A stretch of 64,000 nt of DNA, taken from assembly GCA_028622995.1 (NCBI GenBank), contig JAJQJQ010000040.1, positions 372,001 to 436,000 of the forward strand, read 5' to 3'. The position numbers and the translations under genes are program-made. This DNA comes from Panagrolaimus kolymaensis (taxonomy: Eukaryota; Nematoda; Chromadorea; Rhabditida; Panagrolaimidae). The notes below the pieces were generated by a model. The model saw only the letters and a list, made by a program, of their open reading frames with translations, searched no databases and was not told the origin of the DNA. Shown one piece after another: positions 49,626 to 63,200 of this stretch (the first letter of the stretch is position 1; every line of letters starts with the position of its first letter).

Positions 49626-52600
49626 TCAATATTTTAACGAACGAAACTCGACGAAAATTTCACGGATGCGATCATCAATAGCGGATGAATTTAAGAGTTC
49701 GCTTTCAACATCTTTCCAATAAAGGAAGATTTCACGCCAATGCTAAAAAATAGAGCAGCCATTAAAAAGGGAAGCATAAAAAACGAACGTACCAAGATGA
49801 GAACTTCTTTGAAACGGCCAACTAAGAAACGGTAGAAAGGAGTATCAAAAGATAAACCTTCCTCTTCAGAAGCGTACAAGTTTTCAGTAATAGCCATAGA
49901 AAATTTCTAAAAAAGCTTTTTTTTAATTTTTATCAATCGAATGTAAAACTTACGTGACAAACATCAAGGACAACATTTCTAAGGTCATCAGAAGCTTTAC
50001 CATAATCAATGACAGCTTTGCCAACATCATCAGCTAAAGCAGCTATACGGGCGTCAGTATTTTTATTTGATTCAAGGTCTTCTTCCTCATCCATAACCTC
50101 CATTTCTTCACCCTCAAGAAGTAAATCATGACCATCACCACCACCATTCTTCGATTCCAATTTAGCCAACTTCTTATTGTAAAATTTTTCAACTTGTTCC
50201 TTCGTATGTTTATGAAGATAATATTGTTTACTTGCCCGAGTTACAGCAATATTAAGAACTTCCCAAACCCATGAGCGACCAATTTCATCTTTTAAATCAC
50301 CAGAAAATACCCAAGCAATAATAATATGAGGATCAAAAACTTGCATTTTCAATAATTTATCAATTATGAGAACAACGAACTAAAAAGAAATGATAAAAAG
50401 TAAAAAAAAAGAATAATACAAACTTGTAAATGGCTGCCCCAACATTCATGGATAGTTCTCAATAAAACAGGTTGCATAACATCGGCGTATTTAACAAATT
50501 CCATGAAAACAAGATGGTATTTGTTTAAAGCAGCGAAAGTATGGCTGAATGTTTGGCTTCCTAGCTTTAAAAGTGTTCCAGTAAAAATTGCCACGAGATC
50601 TGGATCATATATGCATTCACCTTCGTTTACTTCACTTTCATTTCTTTTTACAGCCAAGATAATTTCTTCTGCAGATACTTTGTTACGAATTTTATTAGCA
50701 AAAAGCTTGGATTCTTCATGAGCAGGATGTTCAACTAAAGAAAGATTAAAATTAAAGTCAGGTTCAGTAAATAAAAAAACAAACCATCATCAACGACGAA
50801 TTTAAAGAGAGGTTCAAGAGGAATAAGTGATGTAAAATCCTTTGGCAAAATTTCAATGATTTTCTTATGATAACTCAAGCGCATACATTTTTCCAAAGTT
50901 TCTCGAACAAAAACATATTTTGGTGATAAATCATCAGCTTTGATACAATCTTCCCATTGACTCCATGCCCAACGAAATTGGAAGTTTGAAAGGTGATAAC
51001 TAAACCAGTTAATGAATCGTTCAACACAAACAAGCTGCATATGTGGAGTTCGTTCATAAAGCATTTGAGTAGCATGTGCAAGAACTTGAGGCATTTTGTC
51101 AGCCGATTTTCGACAAAGTTCAATAAGCAGTGCACCATAAAAAATTTCAAGATATGGAGCCTCAGGAAGACGAAAAAGTTGACTGAAGATAACTTCGACA
51201 ATGCAATGTTCCAAAGGAATTGAATCACCACGGTAATAAGCAAGAAGTTCTCGACCACACACTCTCCAATTTAGATAATTATTACTGATAATCCAATTTA
51301 GGTCTTCTTCAACAAGGAATCGTTCAATGGAGTTTGTTGTTGGCATAGGAGCATCATTATTTGAACAATCTTCTTGTGTGAAAAGACGGAACACAATTCG
51401 TGGAAGTGGGTAAATGAGACTTTCATTATATTGAGGTATACAGATTCTAAAAAAGGTACTTGTAGCAGATTTCATTTTATAAATCGAGACTTACTCAGGA
51501 AGTTCATGCTTTTGACTTTCCACCAATACATCCTTAAAAGCCATATCCACACGTAAAATATGTTCTTCGTTCCATTCCATTTGCCGAAGATGCATTATTT
51601 GAGACCAAAGACTGTCAATATAATCTTCTTGTTCTTGCTCTAATTTGCCAGTCCAAACTTGTAAGGACTTCAAATGACTCTTCTTTCTGCTGCCAATATA
51701 ATTCGAAAGCTTATCAAGAATAGGTTGAAGAAGTTGAGGAGCATGAAGATAAAAATTACGTCCAACCCAAGGTAATGTGTGCAAAACAGCATAAACAAAG
51801 AAATCGGTTTGAAGCTAAAAAAATAAATGTCATTATCAACTTTAACTAACAAAAAAACTTACATTTTCAGTGGTAATAAATTCAGTGAATTTATCCAAGA
51901 AAAGAGCAACAGTTTCAAGAGTAATAATACCAGTATTTGCTAAATCAGCCACAAAGGTTATCTAAATAACAAAAGTTATGGTAACGATGGATTTCAAAAA
52001 ATGCTTACAATTCGAAGAGCAATATCAAATTCGCCTGCAGACAAGCAAGAATTTAAGTCAGTAACGATACGTTCAAGTAACTAAAAAAAAGAAATTATAA
52101 AAAGTTAATGTAAAATATAAAAAATACCGATGCTCCAAAATTCGGCGAATTCACATTAACTAAACCAGCTAAAGTTGAATAAATAGTTAGCTTTTCAGGT
52201 TTAAATTTGATGCTGCAAATTAATATTTAAAATAAATCAAGTTTTAAAAAACAAACCAGCGAGCAAAAATGTTAATGATGAGTGGTTCTTGAGCTTGTAA
52301 ATTTTCAGCAAGTCTGGTGCGGAAGGACTCAAGGGTTTCAACAATGTTCTTTTCAGTATTATCACCAATTGTTGCCATAAGCTCTTCAAGTTCATCAGCC
52401 ATATCAGGAGTAGGTCCACAAATTTTCTTCCTGTCATAAGTGAATTCTAAAAAATTAAATACAGCTATTATAACTATAAGAATAAAAGATAGATACCATC
52501 ACGAGGTGCAGGTCGCTTGATTCCAGTCGTAATTAAAGTTTCTTGAGGTTCTTCTCCTTCTGAAATCACCATTTCTTTGGAATCATTTCCATTTTCTGGT

Positions 52601-52665
52601 TGTAGTTCATTGCTAGGAATGTTTTCAGTGGTAGTAGCAGTAGCTTCCATTGATTCTTCTTCCAT
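49626..52665 (-). CDS. ncbp-1: Nuclear cap-binding protein subunit 1 (CBP80)
   Basis: Large subunit of the nuclear cap-binding complex; with CBP20 it binds the m7G cap and links splicing, export and decay. About ten exons encode roughly 800 residues of MIF4G-type helical repeats. N-terminus is acidic (MEEESMEATATTTENIPSNE) with a nuclear-localisation-like GIKRPAPRD. Recognisable parts: LLERIVTDLNSCLSAGEFDI, YAVLHTLPWVGRNFYLHAPQ, FNFQFRWAWSQWEDC-type MIF4G segment (seen as LSNFQFRWAWSQWEDCIKAD), LDPHIIIAWVFSGDLKDEI-like QVFDPHIIIAWVFSGDLKDE, and a C-terminal coiled region. The family's WAWxxW motif and the FDP-x-IIxAWVFS block are distinctive. It shares a 136-bp divergent region with CHL1. Confidence 0.93.
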
Positions 52666-52801
52666 TGTAAGCGCTTTTACAAATGAGAACTAAACAGGAT
52701 TCAAAAAGTTGTAATTACGTACTTTGAAAATAAATATAAAGTTGTGCAAAAAAATTATTTGGATTGTGTAAGCTGAAGAAAATGGTCGTGTTGAGACATT
52801 A

Positions 52802-55800
52802 ATGGAGCGATTTCAAATTTTTGAAGTTCATCAAAATATTGGAGGTTCAAAAAAAGTGAAGATTGATCAAAGTTTTGATTATTACCAGTATTTGCAATCT
52901 TATTCAATTGTTAACCACATGAAGCGTCCTCCTCCACCTGATAACGACAGTGAAAACAAGGCTCCAATTTCTTTGGTTAAAAGGCCTTTCATGGAAAAAG
53001 CTGAAGGTTATCCGTTTTCTTTTCCATTTGAACCTTATTCAACTCAATTAAAACTTATGTCTGATTTATATGAAATTTTAAAACAAGGTGGAATTGGAAT
53101 TTTGGAATCTCCCACTGGTACTGGAAAGACGTTAACTTCGCTTTGTGCCGTTTTGACGTTCATCGAAGATGAAAACAAAAAGCTGAAAGAATTAATTTCT
53201 GAGAATCGAGAAAAGGCTAGAAATTTAAAAGAAGGTTTGTTTGTGTATTTCATTATTTTAAGCTTATGATTATAGATATTTTTTAGATAATGGTGAAGAA
53301 GACTTCGAAATTGCATTGGAACGTTTCAAGGAATCAGAAAAATATCGTGAACTCGCAGATATCGAAGATGAAAAACTTTTGAGAACCGATAAAAGACTTG
53401 AAGAAGCAAGAAAAAGGTTGGAAGCTTATAAACTTCAAGATATAATTGAAATTGAAGATTGTGGAGTACGTTATTTTTGTTACAAAAAACTGTTAATATT
53501 TGAATTTATAGCTTCCACGTGAATCTGAACCATCGCCTGAATTATTCAAAGTAATATTTACGACTCGAACACATTCTCAAATTGAACAATTGACGATGGA
53601 ATTGAAAAGAACAAAATTTCAACCAAGGGTTAGCTAAATTCATCATCCTATACTGTATGATATAAATTAAATTTTAGACTGTATCATTGGGTTCACGTGC
53701 GCTTCTTTGTATTAATTCAGATGTTAAAAATCTACCAAATTCCGCTGCCGCTGATAAATGTAAAGATCTCAGAGATGTATGTATTTGTTTTTCTAATACC
53801 ATTGTATGATTTATAAATATTTTAGGCCAATAAATGTCCATTTTACAAACGAGCTAAAGTCACTCTCCTTGCTGATCACATACTTGTTGGTGCTGTTTCT
53901 GGTCAACGCGATGTTATCCGAGAATCAAAAACTCAGCAATCTTGTGCTTACTATGCATCTCGACAAGCTTTTCCTTGGTGTGAATTAATTTTTGTACCAT
54001 ATGCTAACTTATTTGATATTGAAATGCGACGATCTACAGGACTTTCTATTGATGATAAAACCATTGTAGTTGTAGATGAAGCACATAATCTTTTTGGTTG
54101 GTTTAATATTTATTACCTTTTGTAAAAGTAAAGTTATAGCGACGTTGACTGAAATGAGTTCCTGTTCCATTGATCTTTTGTCAATTTCATCTGGAAGCCT
54201 CATACTTCAAAAATTCTTGGATGCTAAAGCTGAAAGAACTAAAGGAATTGATTACAAGAATTTGAAGCTTTTTGAAAATGCTTTGAAACAAGTAGAAACT
54301 TTATTATCTGGACCATATTTTTTTAGAAAGCAAGAAAAGAATTTTGCTATTTATAAATTTTTGGATGAAGTTTGTTATTATTTATTCGAATCAAAATTTC
54401 AAACTTTTTTTTAGCTTTTTAAAGGTGATGGTCTTCGATTAATTCAAGCAATTGAACAAGCGAAAAAAGCAAATTTATTTTCACGAATTTATTCATATTA
54501 TCGTAGTCCTGCATATCATATGAAATCAGACGAAGAAATAAAGCCTAAAAAGGGACTACAATCCTTTCTTGCTCGAAAGAAGCCAGAAGAAAACGTCATC
54601 GCAAAGGAATCAGAAAAGAATGAGGAAACAGAAATCCAAGGACCATTTCCATTGTTTCATTTGGCTGATTTCTTTATTGCTTTGGGTGCTGCTGGTGATA
54701 ATTTTCAAGTCATTGTAGATACAAATTCAAATCCTCGAAAGTTTGTTAAATTTTTTTAAACAAGTTGTTTTAAAGGTATTATTTAGATTTCAACTTTTAT
54801 GTTTGAATGGCGGTGAAAAATTTGCTTCAGTTGTTTCAAAAGCTCGAAGTACAATTTTGATTGGTGGAACTATGCGGCCAACACAATTAGTGACATCATT
54901 GCTGACAAAAGATTGTGGAATTGAAAAAGAAAGAATCATTGATAAAAGTTACGATCACATCATTGATGCAACAAATTTAAGAATTGTTTCAATTGGTAAG
55001 CTTCTTCTTATTGTACACAAATAAGTCTTTAATATATATATTTTTTAATTTCTACCGTAATATTATTATCAAAATTTAGATAGAGACTCCAATGGTCCAA
55101 TAACCTTTACTCATACGTCGATGAAAGAGAAAAATATTTTTATTCGATTGCTTGAATCTCTTCACCCTTTTATCAAAACTGTTTCAAATGGTTTAGCTGT
55201 ATTTTTTCCAAGTAAAGCGTTAATGGGAACATTTCTTATAAACATACGACAAACAAAATCACCGCAATTTAAAGACTTGGTTTGTTAAACTTCGATTTTA
55301 ATCATTTTATTTGTGATCTTTAGATTTCTCGAAATCTTTTTGTTGAAGGTGAAACACCGGATGTTTGGGAAAAATATTCTACTAAAGCTAAAAATCAAAA
55401 AGCAACACTTTTTGCTGTTATAGGTGGAAAGTTTAGCGAAGGTATGATTTTTTTAAAGATTAATCACCAATAGTATATGCGTATCTAATTTCTATTTTAG
55501 GAGTGAATTTCTCTGATGAACTTGCTAGATGCGTAATTCTTGTTGGATTGCCATACCCGAATATGTTAACTCCAGAATTTCAAGCCAAAACTGAATATCT
55601 TCGAAAGCATTTTGGTGGTTCAGAAATTGCTTCAAATCTTGCTGTAAATATTTGTATGACTCAAGTTAATCAAGCTATTGGAAGAGTTGTAAGACATAAA
55701 TCAGATTATGGGATTGTTGTTCTTTTAGATGCTCGCTATTCCGATTTTCGACATTCTTCACTTATTTCACAATGGGCTCAACCAAGCTTTTCTCGGTGTT

Positions 55801-55859
55801 CAACTTCTCAACATGCAATTAATATTCTTAAAAACTTTAGAGAAATTTTGAAGGACTGA
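52802..55859 (+). CDS. chl-1: CHL1/DDX11-type iron-sulfur DNA helicase
   Basis: XPD-family 5'-3' helicase acting in sister-chromatid cohesion and replication. Many small exons join in phase. Motifs in order: FPFEPYSTQLKLM, Walker A GILESPTGTGKTLTSLCAVL, FeS-cluster cysteines (LLCINSD, DKCKDL, NKCPFY, QQSCAYYASR), DEAH box VVVDEAHNLF, the linker with FLARKKPEEN, then C-terminal helicase motifs GGKFSEGVNFSDELAR and VNQAIGRVVRHKSDYGIVVL (motif VI QAIGRVVR). The long insert after Walker A (acidic, KKLKELISENREKARNL) and the FEPYxxQ start match CHL1 rather than FANCJ or RTEL1. The start is uncertain: 52802 is used, but 52919 (MKRPPPPDNDSEN) is also plausible. Confidence 0.9.
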
Positions 55860-56153
55860 TCTCTTTGTAAATTGTCAAATTTGTAAAACTTTTGTGTAAA
55901 ATAAAATAAAGTTATATTTCTCTTCTTTCCTCTTTTTGGTTATTATTTGTGGTATCAAATGCTCACTTTTTGAAACATAGTCCTTCTTAAAAGCTTTTTA
56001 TTTAAAATCCTTTTGTTTTTTCAACCCAATCGGCTTAAAGTTTCTGTTGATAGGTAGGTCTCAGTCAAGATGATAATCTTAAAAAAATCTTTGTTTTATC
56101 AACAAATTTTTTTGAGCGGCTTTTTTCATTATTCTTTTATTTTTGTGGCCAAA

Positions 56154-57829
56154 ATGTGGAAAGTTTGCTTTGTATTTTTGGTAAGTTATTTCGTTTTAAA
56201 ATATCAAAGTATGGTATTAATTTTAGGCCATTATATCAACCACATGGGGAGATCAATCGCTTGGGTTAAAATTTGGGCCCATTCTTATTGGAGCAGCTCC
56301 TTTTGGACCTTACGATTATGAAAAGTCCTTTAATGCAACGGAATATTATATCACACAACCTCTCGATCATTTAAATGATAACGATCTTCGAACATTGCAA
56401 CAGCGATATTGGAGCATGTCAGATTTTTATGAACGCAAATCGAGTGATGTTGTTTTTCTGTTTATTAATGGTGAATCAGCGGCAAATGAAAAATGGATCA
56501 CCAACCCAAATGCCAACTATATTCAATTAGCTAAATACCATAATGCTCAAGTTTTTATGTTAGAACATCGATTTTATGGAAACAGTATTCCTGAAGAAGG
56601 AAATCAATCAATTGAAAATCTCAAATATTTATCAAGTAAACAAGCACTTGGTGACATAAAAAATTTTATTGAAACAATGAATATAAATTTTTCAAATCCA
56701 AAATGGATAACTTTCGGTGGCTCTTATGGAGGAGCTCTTTCAGCTTGGTTTAGAGAAAAATATCAAACCCATACAGTGGGAGCAATAGCGAGCTCTGCTC
56801 CATTAAATTTTAAAATAAATTTCTTTGAATATCTTCAAGTTGTTCAAAGAACTCTTAAACAATTTAATCTCGATTGTAGCCAAAATATTGGAACCGCATT
56901 TGCTAATATTCAAAAACAACTTTATTTGAGTTCCGACAGCAGAAATAAATTAAATGAAATCTTTAATTTCACAAAGCCATTTTCTGGTGAAAGTTCTGAT
57001 CCAAAAGATTTCCAAACTTTTTTTGCTTCCTTGATTGCTGCTTTTAAAGCCGCAATTCAAAATGATGGTTATAATAATGTGGAAGTTTATGAAGAAGGTG
57101 AGTATGGCGTGAAAAATATTTGTGAAATTATGAAGAATAATGATGATGATTCCTCGTCTTCTTCCGAATTACGATTTATTCAAAATGTTCAAAACATTTT
57201 TGTTTATATGAACCATGACGAAGGTGCTAAAGTTAATAATGATTATCAAAGCTATAAAGATTCTTTGAAAGAGGAGTCATTCTCTAATTCAAATGGTAAG
57301 ATTTCACAATAAAGTGAAGCAAAAAAAAAATGCCTAAAAATTTTTTTAGCCACAATTCGAAGTTGGCTTTGGCAAATGTGTACCGAATTTGGATCTTTTC
57401 AATCAACCGATTTGGGAAGAAATATTTTTGGAAGTGCTATCACGCTTGAGTGAGGACTATCAAAAACTTTTTAAATGTAAATTCAATTTTTTTTTTATTT
57501 ATAGTTATTACATTGACCTTTGCACCGATGTCTTTGAATTCGATCGAGCGACAATTGATTCAAACATTGCAGAAACAAAAGAATACTACGGGGATTTGAA
57601 ACATTTTAATGCTACCAATCTTGTGCTTATTAATGGGTCTAATGACCCCTGGCATGCTTTGAGTTTGTATTTTCCACATAAAAAAATATACGAATCCGAG
57701 GATGTGGTTTCCATCCTCATTAATGGTACTGCTCATTGCGCTGATATGTATCCTCCCCAAACTAATGATCTTCAAGGACTTCAAGATGCTCGAGAAATTG
57801 TTGCAAAATCAATAAAAGAATGGATATAG
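56154..57829 (+). CDS. Secreted serine peptidase, family S28 (PRCP/DPP7-like)
   Basis: Prolyl-carboxypeptidase-type enzyme cleaving near proline; nematodes have several secreted or lysosomal members. Signal peptide MWKVCFVFLAIISTTWG, split by the first intron. Then YYITQPLDHLND, RYWSMSDFYERKSSDVVFLF, NGESAANEKW, EHRFYGNSIPE, the nucleophile GGSYGGALSAWFREKY, and after two introns (GT at 57296 and at 57448) the rest WLWQMCTEFGSFQSTD, with the catalytic Asp in NGSNDPWHAL and His in NGTAHCADMYPP. All three triad residues are present. The frame after the serine region is recovered only by splicing; direct read-through stops. Starts 294 bp after CHL1 on the same strand. Confidence 0.92.
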
Positions 57830-58012
57830 AAAGGGGAAATAAAAATCCTTTAAAAAATATAATATTATTTATATTCCACTTTGGGAAACTATGTAATGCA
57901 GGTTGAGGTGATTTTTGTAAGGACAATAAAAGTAATAAAAAAAAAGGCAAATTTGTACAATGGCAAAAAAACAAAATCTAACAAAGATTAATTATAAAAA
58001 AATAAAAAGCAA

Positions 58013-59488
58013 CTATTTGCGAGCACTTCCTCTTATAACCCGACGTAATTGAAGCCTTCGAGCGACTTCCATAAAATTGTTTGAATGATTGAGTTCATCG
58101 ATTATAGAATTGCTTGGTGGTAGAAAGCCTGGTGGATGTGCTGATGGTCGCGATCTTGGAATCTGTGATGATGGAGAAGGAGGATGATCAACTGAAAATT
58201 AAAAGAATTGGATTTGTGAATTCAAAAAATGTGTTTACTTACCTATGCTGTTAGACGTCAAAGGCGCTTGTCTCGGTGGTCCAACTGGAGCAGAAAGAGG
58301 TAAAACGCGAGCTTGGTCAGGTCGAGTAAATCTTTGATCGGGTGTAATTAGTTGCCTTCTTTGTGGTTGGATTGATGGCATTGTTTGTGATGGCGGTGGT
58401 TGGGGTCGAGGAGGTTGCATTGGAGAAGGTCGAAATAGCAAGGGAGGAGAAGGAGGTGTAAGTCGAGGCTGCGGAACTAATGTTTGAGGCGCAGCCGGTG
58501 GAGGTCGGAAAAATTGTTGTTGAGGAGGTCGAGAAATTGATGAAGAAGGTGCAACTCGGGATTGTTGAGAAAATATTTGAGGAGCAGATGGTGATGAAGC
58601 TGACCTTGCTAGTTGTTGGAAAGTAGGGCGAGTCACTGAGGAAGTAGGTGGTGATAATCTTTGAGCAGAAGTAGCAACAGGAGCTCTTAGAAATTGAGGT
58701 GGCAATGAACTTGGATTTTGTCGCGATGATGGAGGTCGTGTTGGTGATTGTTGTGATGGAGGAGCTCTTGGTGGCACAGATTGAGGTGGTGGCACAGGTT
58801 GGCGCCTTGAAGCTGGCACAGATGGAGGTGGCAGTCTTCTCGAGGGCCCTCTACTTGGAGATACTTCAATTGGAGATCGTTTGGGCGGTATCGATGCAGA
58901 ATTTGTTGGTTGTCGAGGTAAAAGAAGCCTTTGTTGTGACGATACAGTCGGCCTTTGAAATTCTGCATTTGTTTGAGTTCTTAATTTAGGAGAATTTTCA
59001 CTAAAATTTTTCCCCTTTATTTTTATTTATGTATAAAATCATCGAAAATATAAATATTATTATAGAGTTAATTCAAAATGTTAACCTTATTTCCTTAGAT
59101 AAGTTAGTTTGAGGATCAAGGGTTATTCGAGCAGGTTTACGGTTACTTATTCCAGGTCGAAATGGAGGGCTTCTACGGAGCAAACTGATTCTGAAGGGCA
59201 GGAAATGTTAGTAACAAACAAAGGTTAGAATAAAATTAATAAAAACCTTGAAGAAGCAAACCTTGGAAGAGGTCGATGAGTGAGGGGATTTTGTTGGGGT
59301 CGAGTTCGAAAGCGCCTCTCTGTAAATGCTGAGCGTTGTTGTGCTTGAAGTTGAATTGGCTGGAGATTTGGCCTTTGTTGTGGGAATGGATTTTGTGATG
59401 ATGCTATTTGTCTTTGAGCAAAGATTACATTAACCAAACAAAAAATGGCGATCCAAAGGCAAAAAAGTGTGACACATTTTATCGTCAT
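58013..59488 (-). CDS. Secreted proline-rich protein, unrecognised
   Basis: A signal peptide (MTIKCVTLFCLWIAIFCLVN VIFAQ) opens a long low-complexity chain of Pro, Ser, Gln and Arg, for example VPPPQSVPPRAPPSQQSPTR, PPQQQFFRPPPAAPQTLVPQ and MQPPRPQPPPSQTMPSIQPQ. The last exon changes character: IIDELNHSNNFMEVARRLQL, then RRVIRGSARK, which looks like a short conserved helical end. Introns are in phase (59262 region, 59186 region, 59008-59098, 58194-58248). No cysteines to suggest a fold. Could be a cuticle/extracellular-matrix or glue-type protein, or a peptide precursor with dibasic sites; nothing in the window decides. Confidence 0.7.
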
Positions 59489-61355
59489 CTGTCAATGAAC
59501 ATTTGAAGGGGAAAAAATGTCGTTTACACTATTATTGAATGAATCTTAAAAGAAGCGAAAACATTAATATCAAAAAACAACAAAGAAAAAAGAACATAGG
59601 TTATTTCTTTTTCTTGCCTCTCATTTGAAAGACAAAAAAAATTCCAACAAAAAAATAGACGGGAAACAGGTTCGTGTAAAACAAGCAAAGAAAATGATGA
59701 TGGGTTTTCTCGATGATGCCTTTTAAGTTCATCATCTTCAGACAAATAAATTTTTGTAGTGGAACAAGCGTACGTACACCTTGTGGAAATAATCCGTGAG
59801 TATTATAATATTTCCGAATCAAAAGAAAAAAAAGCATGCGCAGCTTCAAATGTGACAAGTATTTTTATTGCATAACCACAAAGTAAATCAGTCAAAGAGT
59901 GCATCAGAAGGAGAGAAAAAAAAGCGAAACATAAAACAAAAAAATAATTGATTGGATGAAAGCCAAGAACCCTAAAGGAGGGTAAAAAAACCGCAAAAAA
60001 AAATTAAAAGAAAAAAACTTGTTCAAAAGCAAAAAATGAATAATAAAAAAGGTAAACTTTCACTTTCAATTAAAACATCCATTAAATATGGGTTTTATTT
60101 ATGATTTGTTTAGTTTATTAAAATAAAACGTTCAGTTTTTTAGTTTTTGGGGTTTTGATGACTCTAACTTATTTTTTGTTTTGTTTTTAACGTTAACAAA
60201 ACCTTTTTCTGTAGTCATATAATTTTTATTACTGTAAAGTTAAAAACAAAATAACAATTTTCTTTAGTTTCCCTAAAAAATTTAAAAGAATATCAGTCGT
60301 ACGTACACTTTTCTCTTAAATTTTCTAATTTCAAAATAATTCACAAAAAAAAAAATAATAATACTGTAATCGCTCAAAGATCTGCACCAATTTTAATATA
60401 AAAATAAGAGATACTTTTTTAAGATTTAACAAGAGAAGATAAATAAATCAATTTAAGAAGCCAAAAATAATATGATTCACCCAAATTAGAATAGATCTGC
60501 GCTTTTTTTTAATTCCTCGAAGAAGAAAAAAATGGGTCCATGAAAATTTTCCTATCTCAAAGTTGCATGCAATCCATCACGCAATTGATACTCCTCACAT
60601 TATATTTCTTTTGAAAATAAACTTCGTCATTTTCTTTTATTTTTTCTTCTATTTTTCACAGAGATTCTTCTTCGTACAGAAATCACTTTTGATAAATGAA
60701 AACAATGGTTTTAGAATGTGTGTAATATTTTTTTCAATGGCTTTTATTTTATTTGAAAAGAGAAATTTTTTTTCTTTTTTTTTTGCCTTTATACTAACTA
60801 ATTGAAACCAGTTCGAAGGTTCTTTCATTTTCTTTTTATTCTTTTGAATAAGAAGTTCAAGATGACGATCGTAAAATAAACGTAACACAATAACTCCGTT
60901 GCTCAATTTATCTGATTTGATTGTAAAAAAAATATGTTGAACGAGTTTTTTTTGACGTTTTTTTTTATTTAAAAAAGCAACGGGCACTCGCGGGATTCTT
61001 TTTAATCTTTGTTTGTATAATAAATTTATTTTTTATAAATTCTTCATCGTTCATTAAAAAAACCGCCGACCTCGATCGGTAACCTTCGATGTTTTGCCCT
61101 AAGGCTACATTGTTCGATTAAACTTTTTATGTTTTTAAAAAGTGTTTTTGTTTTGAGTTGTTCCATTTAAAAGTAAAAAACATGTATTATGCATTTATTC
61201 AATGTATATTTATTACAAAACAATAAGTAAAACCTGTAAGAATTAGAGAACTGGCAAAAATTTGGTTAGCATTGTTTTTGATACCCGTAAATAGTTGTTT
61301 TAGAATTATGTAGCACCACGTTTTCATTTCATTTATAAATATTAATAACCGGAAA
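59489..61355. other. Long intergenic region before MGAT2 3' end
   Basis: 1.9 kb of AT-rich DNA with many A and T homopolymers. All frames here lack domains and ATG/splice support; lysine- or phenylalanine-rich frames near 60560-60990 are composition artefacts. The interval is expected to hold the promoter of the proline-rich gene (left side) and the 3' UTR of MGAT2 (right side). A slightly GC-richer patch at 61065-61110 is unexplained. Confidence 0.5.
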
Positions 61356-63200
61356 TCATAAATCATTTTCATTGCTGGTTTTGGATGTTCGATTAAAGCC
61401 ACGATCAAAAGGAAGTAAAATTGAGGAATAGTTGAGAAGAGTTTGTGGAAGAACGGTGCCATTTTGAGCAGGATAAGAATTCATTAAGCATAATTCTTGA
61501 TCTCTTGGATCACCCCATCCTCCATTAGGTTTAGATGGTTTTAGCATACGTTTTGAAACTTCAGTTACCGTAAGATTTTCTGGGAAAAGAACATCAGAAT
61601 TTTGTTGAAATAAATCACTAAAATTATTCATAATATACAATGACGTCATCAAACAAATTTACCTAGCAGAAGCTGTTGCTTTGTGAACATTGTCACAATG
61701 ATGTACGTGAGTTCCACATTCTCCAACATGAATAACACGAGGAGCTTTGATGGTTAAAACCCGTAATTTTTCTTTCATACAATTTACACTGATTTGTAAC
61801 ATGGACCAATCCCAATTGTAATCATCATAAGTACAAAAAAGCTAAAAAGGAAAAATGAAAAACAAATAATAATATTCAGATAACCATGTCATAAAAACCA
61901 AAATAAATGACAACTAATGTAAGTACAAAAAAAAAAGAAAAAATAACAAAAAATATGAACATACTTTGGAACATTCTCGTATTTCATTCCAAACAGAAGC
62001 ATTGAAAGCCATTCCCATATTATGCTTGCTTGAAAACCTAAAAAAAACAATTAATAATAATAATAAATTTAATAACGGTTTATTAGTACTTACCAATTAT
62101 GAACTCCCAATCGATTAATGTCAACCCGATAAGTATTGTAGTTTTTGAGATACAAACCAAGAGAAAGAATTTTACAGTTTTGGCAGAATTTATCTTTATT
62201 TTCAACCATAATTTTCAAAATATGAAGAAAATCAGGAGCCACATAATGATCTTCTTCAAGGAATACGGTATATGTGTCAAGTCCATATCTTTTCATAATT
62301 CCATCAAAAATCATCCCAGTTTTCCACCACCAATGATGTTTAATTTGAGTAAGACCTGCAATGCGGTAATGACCATACTTGTCTGGAAAGCGCCAATTTA
62401 GACATTTCAAAGATTCTGCTCTGAAAAATAAAATTCGATATAAAAAATTGCATCAATTCAATACTAACTCTTTGGCATTTACTTTTGGTGAACAATCATT
62501 AGGATTAGTACCAGGAAATGTATTTGAAAAAATTTGAATATTGTAGGGAAAAAATATTTGAATCACCTGTAAAAATTAATTTAAAAAAGATAATGATGGC
62601 AAAAAACTTACTCGACAGAAATCGATTTGTTTAATGGCATCATTGATGGGTTCAGAATTCAAATCGTGGCTAAAAACAAGCAAAGCATTCTCAATCCCTT
62701 TGACATTTTTTAAAGTTTCGATAAGGTATTTCAAGTAATCAAGTCGCTTGTGAACTTGAATGGCCTAAAACAGCATTTTAAAGAAGAAAAGAAGATAAAA
62801 TTTCACTTACGATAACATAGGTTGATTGATTAACGCTACCAAATCGTTTTTCATTTAGAATTTCATGGTGAAAGTTCAGGTATTCAATTGATTCAACGAT
62901 AGATTTATATTCAGGTGGAATATTAAAGAGCTCTTTCCATTGAGACGGATCATTAACTTTGCTCGAATTTAATGGCAAAGAAGATATTTCATTTGATGTA
63001 TGTTTTGATCCATTTAACATTGAAAAATCATAAGGTTTTCCATGATCGGAATTTGATGGAGGATTCGAATAAAATATTGTTATGAGACAGAACTAAAATG
63101 ATATAGATAAAATGTAATAAAGCTACAAAAAAAAAGAACATACAAATGAGATAGCTATAACTCCAGTTAAACAGCGGTTTACTCTTCGGATGTATGCCAT
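61356..63200 (-). CDS. gly-20: MGAT2, N-glycan beta-1,2-GlcNAc transferase II
   Basis: Golgi type II membrane enzyme adding GlcNAc to the alpha-1,6-mannose arm of N-glycans. The N-terminus has a short cytosolic part and TM anchor (MAYIRRVNRCLTGVIAISFF). The catalytic domain shows YVIAIQVHKRLDYLKYLIET, ALLVFSHDLNSEPIN, ALECLNWRFP-like AESLKCLNWRFPDKYGHYRI, IKHHWWWK, the metal-binding VFLEEDHYVAPDFLHIL, GMAFNASVWNEI, CTYDDYNWDWSMLQ, PRVIHVGECGTHVHHCDN, all in the order of MGAT2. It ends in a Ser/Asn-rich tail. Several short in-phase introns. gly-20 is the C. elegans member of this family. Confidence 0.95.

Noticed and set aside
61065..61110. GC-richer patch considered as tRNA or snRNA
   Set aside because: I could not fold it into a cloverleaf or find box motifs.
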